NCBI GenBank assembly: GCA_020635715.1 | Contig: JACJZG010000006.1 | Span: forward strand, 115,188 to 179,187 | Direction of reading: 5' to 3' | Length of the DNA: 64,000 bases | Source: Flavobacteriales bacterium | GTDB lineage: Bacteria; Bacteroidota; Bacteroidia; Flavobacteriales_F; PHOS-HE28 | In this document: positions 1-7,725 of the stretch, piece after piece | Layout of the letters: each line of letters starts with the position of its first letter | How positions within the stretch are numbered: the stretch's first letter is position 1 | Position numbers and translations under genes: made by a program | The notes under the pieces: model-generated | Databases searched by the model: none | Told to the model about the DNA's origin: nothing | What the model saw: the letters and a program-made list of their open reading frames with translations, nothing else

Positions 1-479
1 TTAGGGTCATAGTGAAGAAATAGACCGTCCCTTTTGCCCATGGAAAAGTGGCCTTCAATGACTTTCCATGAACAGTTGGATTCCACCATATGACCGTCAA
101 GCTTGCCCGCAGCGAAGTTATACGAGCTTACTAGAGTATGTTGGTTCATCCGATTCGATCTTCGACACTTCGTATAAGCATGAAACGCGCCATGCCTGAC
201 ACCGTTGGTATACGAGCCGGACATCAACAGATATGACTTCAAGGACCTCCGGCTGCTGTCAGCAATTGAAAGGTCGTACACCTCATAATGGCCATCTGGA
301 AGGCTATCGCGAAGAAATGTATACGGTGGTGCAATAGCTCCCTCAACTTTGGTGGTCGCCAAATACCTTTCCATTTCTTCCTGGAAGACGCGCTTCGTTT
401 GAGCTGGCAACGTCACCGGTAGTGAGCTAAAGAAGCTTACGCAAAGCAGCGCGAACCAGTATGTTTTGCCAGCCCACAA
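1..479 (-). CDS. Secreted MORN-repeat-like protein, C-terminus beyond window edge
   Basis: An open frame runs from a TTG codon at 477-479 to the window edge without a stop (159 codons visible). The first 27 residues form a signal peptide with a hydrophobic core (WFALLCVSFF) ending near LPAQ. The remainder holds at least three short NG/AG/MG-x-x-x-G segments (NGVRHGAFHAY, GKLDGHM, GKRDGLFLHY) like the MORN-type repeats of YwqK-family proteins. It starts 4 nt after the stop of the RHS gene, so the two are probably cotranscribed; that position is where a polymorphic toxin's partner or immunity gene usually lies. GC looks lower than in the rest of the window. The TTG start is chosen because it directly precedes the signal peptide. 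Molecular function is unknown. Confidence 0.6.
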   Translation of the reverse strand, partial: MWAGKTYWFALLCVSFFSSLPVTLPAQTKRVFQEEMERYLATTKVEGAIAPPYTFLRDSLPDGHYEVYDLSIADSSRRSLKSYLLMSGSYTNGVRHGAFHAYTKCRRSNRMNQHTLVSSYNFAAGKLDGHMVESNCSWKVIEGHFSMGKRDGLFLHYDP

Positions 480-483
480 CAGC

Positions 484-1812
484 TTATGGAGTAGCCAAAG
501 CGCGTTCAAGGATTTGACCATTCTGGGCATCTGTATTACCTGAGCCATCAATGAGCACAGTCTCCTTAATACCAATATCCGTGTCGTTCAAGTCTGGAGC
601 TGATGCATACTTGGCGAATCCATCGCCAGTGCTACTAGGCGCATAACGCCCGACACCATCCTCTGGACGGACCGCTTCATTAATTATGGCGCTCGTCGCC
701 CCATTGGGCAGCTCGCTCAAGTCCGATTTGAACTGGTTTAGCCCAGGATTCGAGTTCAGTCGAGTATCACTTCCAACAATGCCCGTTCCAGGAGATCCCG
801 GTGTTCTTACAGTGGACACTGTAGCCGCCTCAACAACTTCAACCTGCACCTCTTCTGCATCAACAATTGCTAAGTACGTCGAATACGCATTCGCTCGATC
901 TTCGCTACTAAGATCCACACCTGCATCGCGCAGATTGCGGCTGAATTGCCTTTCTGTCATTGGATTGACATCAAACGAAGAGACCTTCCCCGTGTTGAAA
1001 TCTGCACGGATGTTCATTGCCCGAGCAACTTGGCCTTCGTTGCCATAACTGGAAATAAGTGCTCGGAACGCTTTGACGGCCTTTTGGTTGACAAGCCAAA
1101 CTCTCTTCCCATCTGGATCCCTCGCTGCGATTGGCATGTTCATCACAAAGGTGTAAGGGCCGATACTCGGATACTCCTGAAGAAGTGGATCCAAGCTCAA
1201 CCACCTGCCCACCCTTGGGTCGTACATCCTCGCCCCGAAGTCGTAGCTATTCCGTTCACCGGCGACTTCCTCGTCACTGGGCATTCCGTTGAACCCGAAC
1301 CGGTAGGTGTCCGTTGTGCTGCTGTAATTCCTTCCGGGCAGCAGGCTTCCGAAGGGTTCATATCCCTGCGCACTCAATACCTCTGGCTGGTATAGCGTTG
1401 GTCCATTGCCGCTCAACAAGCGCCCACTGATCACAGTGCCCACATTGCCCAAGTGGTCCTTCAACTCGTAACGTAAGCTGCTTGTTTGCAGGCTTTGTGC
1501 TGTTGGCGGGCCGTAGACCGGAAGGGTGTACATGGCCACGTTGTACAACTGCACCTCACGCACGTAATTGCCTAGTCGGTCACTGCCGTAGATGGGCCGC
1601 TCGGTAAGCTTCAGGCTCGCGCTGCTCGGGTTATAGCGGTAGGTGGCCATCACGTTGCCTTGTGCATCACGAATGTAATGCTCCCGGAAGCCCGTGCCGG
1701 TACCAGGGTCCGCACCCACCTGTTTCATGATCCGCTGCCCGCCAGCACCGTAACCGAACTGCAAGGGCTCCACGCCCTGCGGGGCGGTACTCGTGCGTGT
1801 GATGGCCTGCAC
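484..1812 (-). CDS. RHS repeat-associated core protein, probably 5'-truncated, with variable C-terminal tail
   Basis: Residues about 112-236 match the RHS repeat-associated core: YELKDHLGNV, then GYEPFGSLLPGR, YRFGFNG, YDFGARMYDPRVGRWLSLDPL and a closing RDPDGK. In RHS/YD proteins this core closes the cocoon-like shell and is followed by a polymorphic C-terminal domain. Here the tail (about 237-442) has no motif I recognise. The frame opens at a GTG with an in-frame TAG directly before it, and no YD repeats are encoded upstream in any frame, so the usual long N-terminal repeat region and any signal peptide are missing. The truncation point lies at an inverted-repeat element. It may be a displaced cassette or a broken gene; expression is uncertain. 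Confidence 0.75.
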   Translation of the reverse strand: MQAITRTSTAPQGVEPLQFGYGAGGQRIMKQVGADPGTGTGFREHYIRDAQGNVMATYRYNPSSASLKLTERPIYGSDRLGNYVREVQLYNVAMYTLPVYGPPTAQSLQTSSLRYELKDHLGNVGTVISGRLLSGNGPTLYQPEVLSAQGYEPFGSLLPGRNYSSTTDTYRFGFNGMPSDEEVAGERNSYDFGARMYDPRVGRWLSLDPLLQEYPSIGPYTFVMNMPIAARDPDGKRVWLVNQKAVKAFRALISSYGNEGQVARAMNIRADFNTGKVSSFDVNPMTERQFSRNLRDAGVDLSSEDRANAYSTYLAIVDAEEVQVEVVEAATVSTVRTPGSPGTGIVGSDTRLNSNPGLNQFKSDLSELPNGATSAIINEAVRPEDGVGRYAPSSTGDGFAKYASAPDLNDTDIGIKETVLIDGSGNTDAQNGQILERALATP

Positions 1813-1815
1813 CTA

Positions 1816-2040
1816 AACCTCCGCAGGGTCTCCCGAGGAACGAGGGGACCCTGCGGCCTCGTAGCCGCAACCCCCACCTCTTGCGCACCTCCTTGCCCCA
1901 TGGACACCAAGGTATGGTGCCGGGTCGCATGGTTACGCAAGGTCTCCGCCTTCCGGCGGAAGGCCGCTGCGGAGGTTTGGGGGAGAGCCTGCGGGGGTTA
2001 GAGGCCGCAGGGTCCCCTTCGGGAGACCGCTGCGGAGGTT
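1816..2040. repeat. Inverted-repeat element flanking about 140 bp, in the gap between the RHS and S46 genes
   Basis: The arm at 1816-1860 is an imperfect reverse complement of the arm at 2001-2040; they differ mainly by a few extra bases in the left loop. Each arm is itself a hairpin: the left one has CCGCAGGGTC facing GACCCTGCGG. A related partial copy (CGCTGCGGAGGTT) lies near 1965-1977, beside a CCGCCTTCCGGCGGAAGG palindrome. The whole 1813-2141 gap contains no credible gene. Its placement immediately upstream of the truncated RHS frame suggests a mobile or recombining palindromic repeat, but no transposase is present. Confidence 0.6.
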
Positions 2041-2095
2041 CGGGGTGACCCTGCGCGGGCGTGGAACCGTTGACAATTGCGATAGTTCCAAAGCA

Positions 2096-2121
2096 GAACG
2101 GCGACCCGCAGGTCGCCGTTC
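2096..2121 (-). terminator. Hairpin terminator after the S46 peptidase
   Basis: GAACGGCGACC at 2096-2106 pairs perfectly with GGTCGCCGTTC at 2111-2121 around a 4-nt loop. It lies 20 nt past the S46 stop codon and is followed on the minus strand by TGCTTT, a short U-run. This is a plausible intrinsic terminator, though the U-tract is weak. Confidence 0.55.
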
Positions 2122-2141
2122 CCAATTCTTCGTGATCGCGA

Positions 2142-4388
2142 TCAGCTCTTCTTCACCGGAGCCATCGTCTTCTTCGGCGTGGCCGGAGCAACAGGTGCCG
2201 GTTCAGTGGGTACTTCCACCTTCGGCTCTTCCACCTTCTTCTCCACGAGCGTCATCTCGTTCACGATGTGGCCCGCACCCGCGAAGGTGTCGATGGTCCA
2301 GAGCACGTAACGGATGTCCACGCTGATGGTGCGCTGCAGCTCGGGCTCGAAAGCGATGTCGCCGCTCATGGCCTCCCAGTTGCCATCGAAGGCGATGCCG
2401 ATGAGCTCACCGTTGCCGTTGAAGACGCCGCTGCCGCTGTTGCCACCGGTGATGTCGTTGTTGCTGATGAAGCAGACCACCAGGTCGCCCTTCTCATCGG
2501 CGTAGCGGCCGTATTCCTTCTTCATCAGGAGCTCCTTCTGGCGGGCCGGCACGATGAACTCATCGTTCGTGGGGTCCTCCTTCTCCAGGATTCCCTTGGC
2601 GGTGGTGACGTAGTCGTAGAAGACCGCGTCCGCCGGCACGTAGCTGCCCACGGTGCCGTAGGTGAGGCGCATGGTGCTGTTGGCGTTGGGGTACCAGCTC
2701 TTGTTGGGGTCCTTCTCGCGCATGGCGCCCACCATGAGGCGGTAGCCGCGCGCCAGGTCCTCCTCACCGGCCGCCAGTGCCGGGGCCAGGAAGCTGCGGT
2801 AATGGTTCAGGCAGGATTCAGAGGCCAGGAAGCCCAGGTCCTTGTCCAGCACCTTCAGGCTCGGCTTGGCCAGGAAGGCGTCCAGGCGCGCCTTGTCCGT
2901 GAGCACGCTCGTCTTGAACATGGCGGCGGCCCAGGCGTCGAAGTTGCTCTTGTACTTCTTCTCCACGGTGTTCATCACCGAAGGTTGCAGGTCGCGCTCC
3001 ACATCGTCGTGGATCATCCGGAACATGGTGGCGGTCACCTTCTCGTCGATGGCGGGCACGTAATCCTTCCAGAGCTCATCCGCAGCGGCCTGCACACGGG
3101 CCACGGCGGCGGCCACCTTGGCGGCGTCCTTCGGGTCGTTGGCCAATTGCATCTTCAGGCCGTACATCCGGAAACCGAGGATGATCATCTCGCTGCCGAA
3201 GGCGGCCTCCTGCATGTACACACTGGCCTTCTCGAACTTGGTGCGCTCGTTGTAACCGGTCTCCAGGTCGGTGAGGATGCTGCCGTATTTGGCCTTGCGA
3301 CCGCCATCGGCGTTCACCCAGGCCATCAATTCGGTCTCCTGGGCCTTCTTCTTGTCATACACATGCAGGCGCTTGAGGCCGCGCTGCTGGCCGATGAAGT
3401 ACTTCCAGTAGTTGCTCACCTGCGCGTACTTGCTGGCGTACTTGATGCGGGTGGCGTTGTCGCGGTCCATGAACTCCTCGTAGATGTCCAGCTTCGCGCG
3501 GCGCACCTTCACACGGCTCGGCTGCTCCACGTCCAGCGCCAGCTTCACGCCGTGGCTGCTCAGGAAGCGGTCCGTGCTGCCGGGGTAGCCCATGATCATG
3601 GCGAAGTCGCCCTCCTTCACACCCGCGGTGCTCACGGGGAAGTGGTGCTTGGGCTTGAAGGGTACGTTGGCCTCGCTGGGATCGGCGGGTTCGCCATCCG
3701 GACCGGTGTACACGCGGAACATGCTGAAGTCGCCGGTGTGGCGCGGCCACATCCAGTTGTCGGTGTCGCCGCCGAACTTGCCGATGGCGCTCGGGGGCAC
3801 GCCCACCAGGCGCACGTCGCGGTAGGTCTTGTAATGGAAGAGGTAGAACTCGTTGCCCTCGAACATCACCTTGAACTCGGTGCTCATGCCGTTCTCCTTG
3901 CTGCTCTCGCCGATGAGCTGCTGGGCGATCTCGCCGATCTTGGCTTCGCGCTGCTCTTCGTTCATGTCCGCCGTGAGCTGGCCGTTCACCTGCTCGGAGA
4001 CGTCATCGATGCGCTGCAGGAAGCTCACGCTGAAGCCGGCGGGCAGCTCATCCTTGCGGGTCTTGGCCCAGAAACCGTCCGTGAGGTAGTCATGCTCCAC
4101 GCTGCTCAGCCCTTGCACCGCGTCGTAGCCGCAGTGGTGGTTGGTGAGGAACAGGCCTTCCGCGCTCACCATCTCGCCGCTGCAGAAGCCGCCGCCCAGG
4201 CGCACGATGCCATCCTTGAGGCTGCTCTTGTTGATGTCGTAGATGTCCTCGGCGGTGAGCTTGAAGCCCAGCTTCTGCATCTGCGCTTCGTTGATCTGCT
4301 TGAGCTTGTTCAGCAGCCACATGCCCTCGTGGGCCTGGGTGCCGATGAAAAGGAGTGCTGCAACGAGCAGCGATAGCGTACGCTTCAT
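2142..4388 (-). CDS. S46 family serine dipeptidyl peptidase (DPP7/DPP11 family)
   Basis: The 748-aa protein has a short signal peptide (MKRTLSLLVAALLFIGTQA) and acts in the periplasm, releasing dipeptides from oligopeptide N-termini. Visible catalytic elements are TNHHCGYD (His85), the GGDTDNWMWPRHTGDF region carrying the Asp, and TGGNSGSGVF with the nucleophile Ser651. The residue 18 after the Ser, which sets P1 preference in characterised members (Gly in DPP7, Arg in DPP11), is Gly669 in AFDGNWE, so DPP7-like preference for hydrophobic P1 residues is inferred. The last about 30 residues are a Pro/Glu/Lys-rich extension beyond the family core. A TACATTTG -7 element lies 20 nt upstream. Confidence 0.93.
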   Translation of the reverse strand: MKRTLSLLVAALLFIGTQAHEGMWLLNKLKQINEAQMQKLGFKLTAEDIYDINKSSLKDGIVRLGGGFCSGEMVSAEGLFLTNHHCGYDAVQGLSSVEHDYLTDGFWAKTRKDELPAGFSVSFLQRIDDVSEQVNGQLTADMNEEQREAKIGEIAQQLIGESSKENGMSTEFKVMFEGNEFYLFHYKTYRDVRLVGVPPSAIGKFGGDTDNWMWPRHTGDFSMFRVYTGPDGEPADPSEANVPFKPKHHFPVSTAGVKEGDFAMIMGYPGSTDRFLSSHGVKLALDVEQPSRVKVRRAKLDIYEEFMDRDNATRIKYASKYAQVSNYWKYFIGQQRGLKRLHVYDKKKAQETELMAWVNADGGRKAKYGSILTDLETGYNERTKFEKASVYMQEAAFGSEMIILGFRMYGLKMQLANDPKDAAKVAAAVARVQAAADELWKDYVPAIDEKVTATMFRMIHDDVERDLQPSVMNTVEKKYKSNFDAWAAAMFKTSVLTDKARLDAFLAKPSLKVLDKDLGFLASESCLNHYRSFLAPALAAGEEDLARGYRLMVGAMREKDPNKSWYPNANSTMRLTYGTVGSYVPADAVFYDYVTTAKGILEKEDPTNDEFIVPARQKELLMKKEYGRYADEKGDLVVCFISNNDITGGNSGSGVFNGNGELIGIAFDGNWEAMSGDIAFEPELQRTISVDIRYVLWTIDTFAGAGHIVNEMTLVEKKVEEPKVEVPTEPAPVAPATPKKTMAPVKKS

Positions 4389-4408
4389 GTTGAGGGGTTG
4401 AAGGGGGG

Positions 4409-4416
4409 CAAATGTA
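4409..4416 (-). promoter_or_regulatory. -7 promoter element of the S46 peptidase
   Basis: TACATTTG on the minus strand matches the Bacteroidota sigma-70 -7 consensus TAnnTTTG exactly. It lies 20 nt before the ATG at 4386-4388. No clear -33 TTG is seen at the expected distance. Confidence 0.6.
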
Positions 4417-4520
4417 GGATCCCCTGAGGAACAGGGACCTGGGACTGTGCCGCAGCGCAGAGGCTGGGACGAACGGTTGGGTGATCACATGGGCGCCAAA
4501 AGCGAGGAGATGAGAACCGT

Positions 4521-4546
4521 GAATGCACGGAGATGGACGTGCATTC
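4521..4546 (-). terminator. Hairpin downstream of the DUF6438 lipoprotein
   Basis: GAATGCACG (4521-4529) pairs perfectly with CGTGCATTC (4538-4546) around an 8-nt loop, about 70 nt past the lipoprotein stop codon. There is no U-tract, so it may protect an RNA end rather than terminate by itself. Confidence 0.35.
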
Positions 4547-4616
4547 GGATGCACATTGCTCTTCATTCCCGTTCATCCATGTCCATTCCCGGTTCCGAAC
4601 GGACCTGGATGGATGG

Positions 4617-5147
4617 CTACGGTTCCACGGGTACAGGCTTCCAGGGGATGGGGAGCAGCAGCTCTTCCACCCGGCCGAAGAGGGCCTTGTACGCCGGTGG
4701 CACGCCCACGCGGCCCACCACGCGCTTGTCCTTGCCGTTGCCCACCACGCGCAGGATGGCGCTGGGCAGGTCGGTCACATCGCGGTCGTAGCGGTCCTCG
4801 AACTGGAAGAAGCCGCTGGTCTCGGCATCCTTCAGGATACGCTGCAGGGTGTCCAGCCCGATCCAGGCGCGGTGCAGGCCTTCGCGCTCCACATGCGAAT
4901 GCCCCTCGTAGGTGGCGTAGCCGCTACGGTACACGTTGATGACGAAGGCCGGGCAGGTCCCGAAGCAGGGTGTGCGCTGCAGGGTGATGACGAGGCTATC
5001 CGCCTTGCCCGGTCCGCCGAGCGCCGGGGCCTGCGGCGTGTTCGTGCTGGGCGGGGGTGGGGCATCCACCGTGGCATCCGCGGCCTTCCGCTGCGCGTTG
5101 CAGGCGAGGATGGAAGCGGCGAACAGGAGGGCGGTCAGGGTCTTCAT
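4617..5147 (-). CDS. DUF6438 domain lipoprotein
   Basis: The 176-aa product has a lipobox (SILAC) placing the lipidated Cys near residue 16, then a Pro-rich linker. The segment TPCFGTCPAFVINVYRSG followed by YEG is the signature of the Bacteroidota DUF6438 family (C-[FY]-G-x-C-P). Function is unknown; the paired cysteines could be a disulfide or metal site. It is a single gene, well separated from its neighbours on both sides. Confidence 0.75.
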   Translation of the reverse strand: MKTLTALLFAASILACNAQRKAADATVDAPPPPSTNTPQAPALGGPGKADSLVITLQRTPCFGTCPAFVINVYRSGYATYEGHSHVEREGLHRAWIGLDTLQRILKDAETSGFFQFEDRYDRDVTDLPSAILRVVGNGKDKRVVGRVGVPPAYKALFGRVEELLLPIPWKPVPVEP

Positions 5148-5227
5148 CTCAAGGGCTTTCCACCGCGAAGGTGCGGATCGCGTGCCAAAGTGTGTCTTTA
5201 GCCAACAGTTCTAGACTCTTTCATGTT

Positions 5228-5453
5228 CCATCGCAGAGGCGCAGAGAACGCTGAGAACGCGCAGAGAAATGTCTTATTGGAAGGCGATCTACTGCCAGGG
5301 CGCAGAGGATCCGCCCATGTCGGATCGAAATGCGAAAGAAGCCCAATAACCAAGTCAACAACGGTGGTCGCTTCGGAACACGGGCAACGGAACGTGCTGG
5401 GGCCCCGTGTATCCGTAGCCTCACCAATGCTCGGTCCTGTGCGGCATTGGTGA
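5228..5453. repeat. Intergenic CGCAGAG array and inverted repeat (in the 5148-5534 gap)
   Basis: The 387-bp gap between yidC and the DUF6438 gene carries no credible gene. At about 5229-5268 the motif CGCAGAG or a close variant recurs with a spacing of 8-11 bp, with an isolated copy near 5300. Further along, TCACCAATGC (5421-5430) and GCATTGGTGA (5444-5453) form a perfect 10-bp inverted repeat with a 13-nt loop, followed by a second small CCGGC/GCCGG hairpin. The latter two may help end yidC transcription on the minus strand. Confidence 0.5.
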
Positions 5454-5534
5454 GATTCCGGCTCTTCGGCCGGAGTGACGGACGTCGGTGGTGGAAGATG
5501 ACCCTGAATACGGAAGCTCAGACGCAGGTGCCGC

Positions 5535-7436
5535 TTACTTGCGGCGACGCGCGTTCTGCTGCGCCTGCTGCTGCTTCTGCATGTCCTCCAGCCGCTGCTG
5601 CCACTTGCTCTTCTTCTTCGGCGTCTTCATGTTCGTGAGCAGCTCCGTGCGGATCTTGTCCTCGTTCACGAACCAGCTCTTCATCACCGTCATCTGCAGG
5701 ATGCTGATCACGTTGGCCAGGAGGTAATAGTAGCTGAGGCCGGCGGGCAGGCTGTTCATGAAGAAGAGCATCATCACCGGGAACATGTACATCATCAGCT
5801 TCATGCTCGGCATGCCCTGTTGCTGGGGCATCTGCTTGCTGTTGATGGCCGTGTAGATCATGGTGCTGGCCGCCATGAGGATGGTGAAGAGGCTCACGTG
5901 GTTGCCATAGCCCAAGGGCACGGTGAACGGCAGGTTGACGATGCTGTCGTAGGTGCTCAGATCGTCGGCCCAGAGGAAGCTCTGCTGGCGCAGTTCGATG
6001 CTCGCCGGGAAGAAGCGGAACATGGCGTAAAGCACGGGCAGCTGCACGAGCATGGGCAGGCAGCCGCTCGCGGGGTTCACGCCGGCCTTGCGGTACAGGT
6101 CCATGGTGGCCTGCTGCTTCTTCATCACATCACCATCCTTGTACTTCTCGTTGATGGTGTCCATCTCCGGCTTCAGCAGGCGCATGCGCGCGCTGGAGAT
6201 GTAGTTCTTGTAGGTGAGCGGCATCAGCAGCAGCTTGATGACGATCGTGAGCACGAGGATGATGATGCCGTAGTTCCAGCCCCAGCCGTCGAGCCAGTTG
6301 AAGATGGGGATCACCAGCCACTTGTTCATCCAGCCGAAGATGCCCCAGCCCAGGTCGATGATGCGGTCGAACTCGGCGATCTCCGTGCGGCGCAAGGTGC
6401 CGTAGTGGTTGGGGCCGAGGTAGAAGCGCAGCGGCAGGTCAACACGGGCGTTGCGGTCCTTCTCGAAGAAGAGCTTCGCGCTGTACTTCTTGGTGTGCGT
6501 GCTGTCCGTGAGCGGCACGATGGCGATCTCCGAGCCGTTGCTCGCGAAGCCATCGGCGCTGATGATGCCCACGGTGAAGAAGTCCTGCTTGAAGGCCACC
6601 CAGTTCGTCTTGCCTTCGAGCTTCTTGCTGTCTTCGCTGCTCTCGCTCAGGTAGTCGCGGTCCGCGTTGAAGTACTTGTAGTAGACGCCGCACTTCTGCA
6701 ACTCGCCGGTGCGGTACTTCTCGTTGCTAAGGCCGGTGAGCGACCAGTTGAACACGGCGTTGCGGGCATCCACTTCCCCTTCCAGACCCACCAGCTCGGC
6801 ACGGGTGTCCATGAAGTAACTGGTGCTGTCCAGCTGGTAGGTGATGCGCAGGTACTTCCCGGGATCGCTGGTGGCGGCGGTGAGCACCACGCCCGTGCTG
6901 TCCTTCCGCTCCGCCGTGAAGTGCAGGTCCTTGGTGCTGATGTCCAGGTTGCCGAGGAAGAAGCGGAACTCGTAGTCACCGCTGTCCGGGTCGGCCAGGT
7001 AGAGCGGGGTCTTGTGGTAGCTCTGGTACTCCTTCAGGCGGATGACCGAGGGCCGGGCTCCGTGGGTGTTGATGGCCACCTGCAGCCGTTCGTTCTGCAG
7101 CACGACCTCCTTCGCCTGTCCGGTGGAGGCCGGGGCGAAGATGCCGAAGCGCTGGCCGCGCAGGGCCGCACGAACACTGTCCGCGTTCAGGGTATCCCCG
7201 TTCACCACGAGGGTGCTGTCGCCAGCTGCCGGTGAAAGGGTGGGCGTGGAGCGCACTTCCTGGGACTTCAGCGCCTGTTCGGCTTGCCGGGCCTGCTGCT
7301 CGATCTCCACCTGGGCAAGGCTGTCCTGTACGAATTGCATGCGGGCCTGCTCCTCCGCACTGGGCATGGTGTACCAGGTGTACGCGCCCAGGATCGCCGC
7401 GATGAGGACGAAGCCGATGATCGAATTCCTATCCAT
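5535..7436 (-). CDS. yidC: Membrane protein insertase YidC
   Basis: The 633-aa protein has the Gram-negative YidC layout: an N-terminal transmembrane anchor (SIIGFVLIAAILGAYTW), a large periplasmic domain to about residue 360, then the conserved insertase core with five membrane segments (WNYGIIILVLTIVIKLLLMP, NPASGCLPMLVQLPVLYAMF and the LPAGLSYYYLLANVISI end). The C-terminus is basic and Gln-rich (KKKSKWQQRLEDMQKQQQ), suited to ribosome contact. It inserts and folds inner-membrane proteins with or without SecYEG. It lies downstream of pyrG on the same strand but 289 bp away, with its own TATCTTTG -7 element. Confidence 0.97.
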   Translation of the reverse strand: MDRNSIIGFVLIAAILGAYTWYTMPSAEEQARMQFVQDSLAQVEIEQQARQAEQALKSQEVRSTPTLSPAAGDSTLVVNGDTLNADSVRAALRGQRFGIFAPASTGQAKEVVLQNERLQVAINTHGARPSVIRLKEYQSYHKTPLYLADPDSGDYEFRFFLGNLDISTKDLHFTAERKDSTGVVLTAATSDPGKYLRITYQLDSTSYFMDTRAELVGLEGEVDARNAVFNWSLTGLSNEKYRTGELQKCGVYYKYFNADRDYLSESSEDSKKLEGKTNWVAFKQDFFTVGIISADGFASNGSEIAIVPLTDSTHTKKYSAKLFFEKDRNARVDLPLRFYLGPNHYGTLRRTEIAEFDRIIDLGWGIFGWMNKWLVIPIFNWLDGWGWNYGIIILVLTIVIKLLLMPLTYKNYISSARMRLLKPEMDTINEKYKDGDVMKKQQATMDLYRKAGVNPASGCLPMLVQLPVLYAMFRFFPASIELRQQSFLWADDLSTYDSIVNLPFTVPLGYGNHVSLFTILMAASTMIYTAINSKQMPQQQGMPSMKLMMYMFPVMMLFFMNSLPAGLSYYYLLANVISILQMTVMKSWFVNEDKIRTELLTNMKTPKKKSKWQQRLEDMQKQQQAQQNARRRK

Positions 7437-7478
7437 TCGGGAACCGCCGGTGGTTCAAGGTGTTCGGCGGAAGGGCGG

Positions 7479-7486
7479 CAAAGATA
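7479..7486 (-). promoter_or_regulatory. -7 promoter element of yidC
   Basis: TATCTTTG on the minus strand matches TAnnTTTG and lies 42 nt before the yidC ATG (7434-7436). Confidence 0.5.
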
Positions 7487-7503
7487 GAAGGCCGGGGGGA
7501 AGA

Positions 7504-7541
7504 CATGTGCTCATGTGACCATGTGCCCATGTGGGCATGAA
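7504..7541. repeat. 8-bp-period CATGTG array (left member of an inverted pair)
   Basis: CATGTG occurs at 7504, 7512, 7520 and 7528, then CATGAA at 7536, giving an exact 8-bp period with two variable bases per unit. It lies between the yidC promoter and the 3' end of pyrG. Confidence 0.7.
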
Positions 7542-7691
7542 ATGCGGCCATCTGGGGCGTTTTCCTCCATGCTCGAGATCCTAGGGTCCAAGGCGTGTGA
7601 TCTCAACATCTGACTGTTGCCCTCGAAGGAGAAAGTTCGCGCTCGCAACTCACGCGCAGAATTCGCTTCCACCAAGGAGGTACTCCATGGT

Positions 7692-7721
7692 CACATGCCC
7701 ACATGAGCACATGTCCACATG
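7692..7721. repeat. 8-bp-period CACATG array (right member of an inverted pair)
   Basis: CACATG occurs at 7692, 7700, 7708 and 7716, again with an exact 8-bp period. It is the reverse complement of the CATGTG array 160 bp away and abuts the pyrG stop codon, so the two arrays could pair in RNA as a long imperfect stem. Confidence 0.7.
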
Positions 7722-7725
7722 CTCA

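Noticed and set aside
1816..2040. Insertion sequence ends
   Set aside because: Inverted arms are present, but only 140 bp lie between them and no transposase frame or target duplication is visible.
2268..4376. 702-aa plus-strand frame across the S46 peptidase
   Set aside because: Ala/Val/His-rich shadow of a clearly identified minus-strand gene.
7670..7690. Strong Shine-Dalgarno-like AAGGAGG followed by ATG near 7675-7689
   Set aside because: No open frame of coding character follows on the plus strand; it is within intergenic repeat sequence.
7504..7721. CRISPR array
   Set aside because: Units are 6-8 bp with 2-bp gaps and are inverted between clusters; no repeat/spacer structure and no cas genes.
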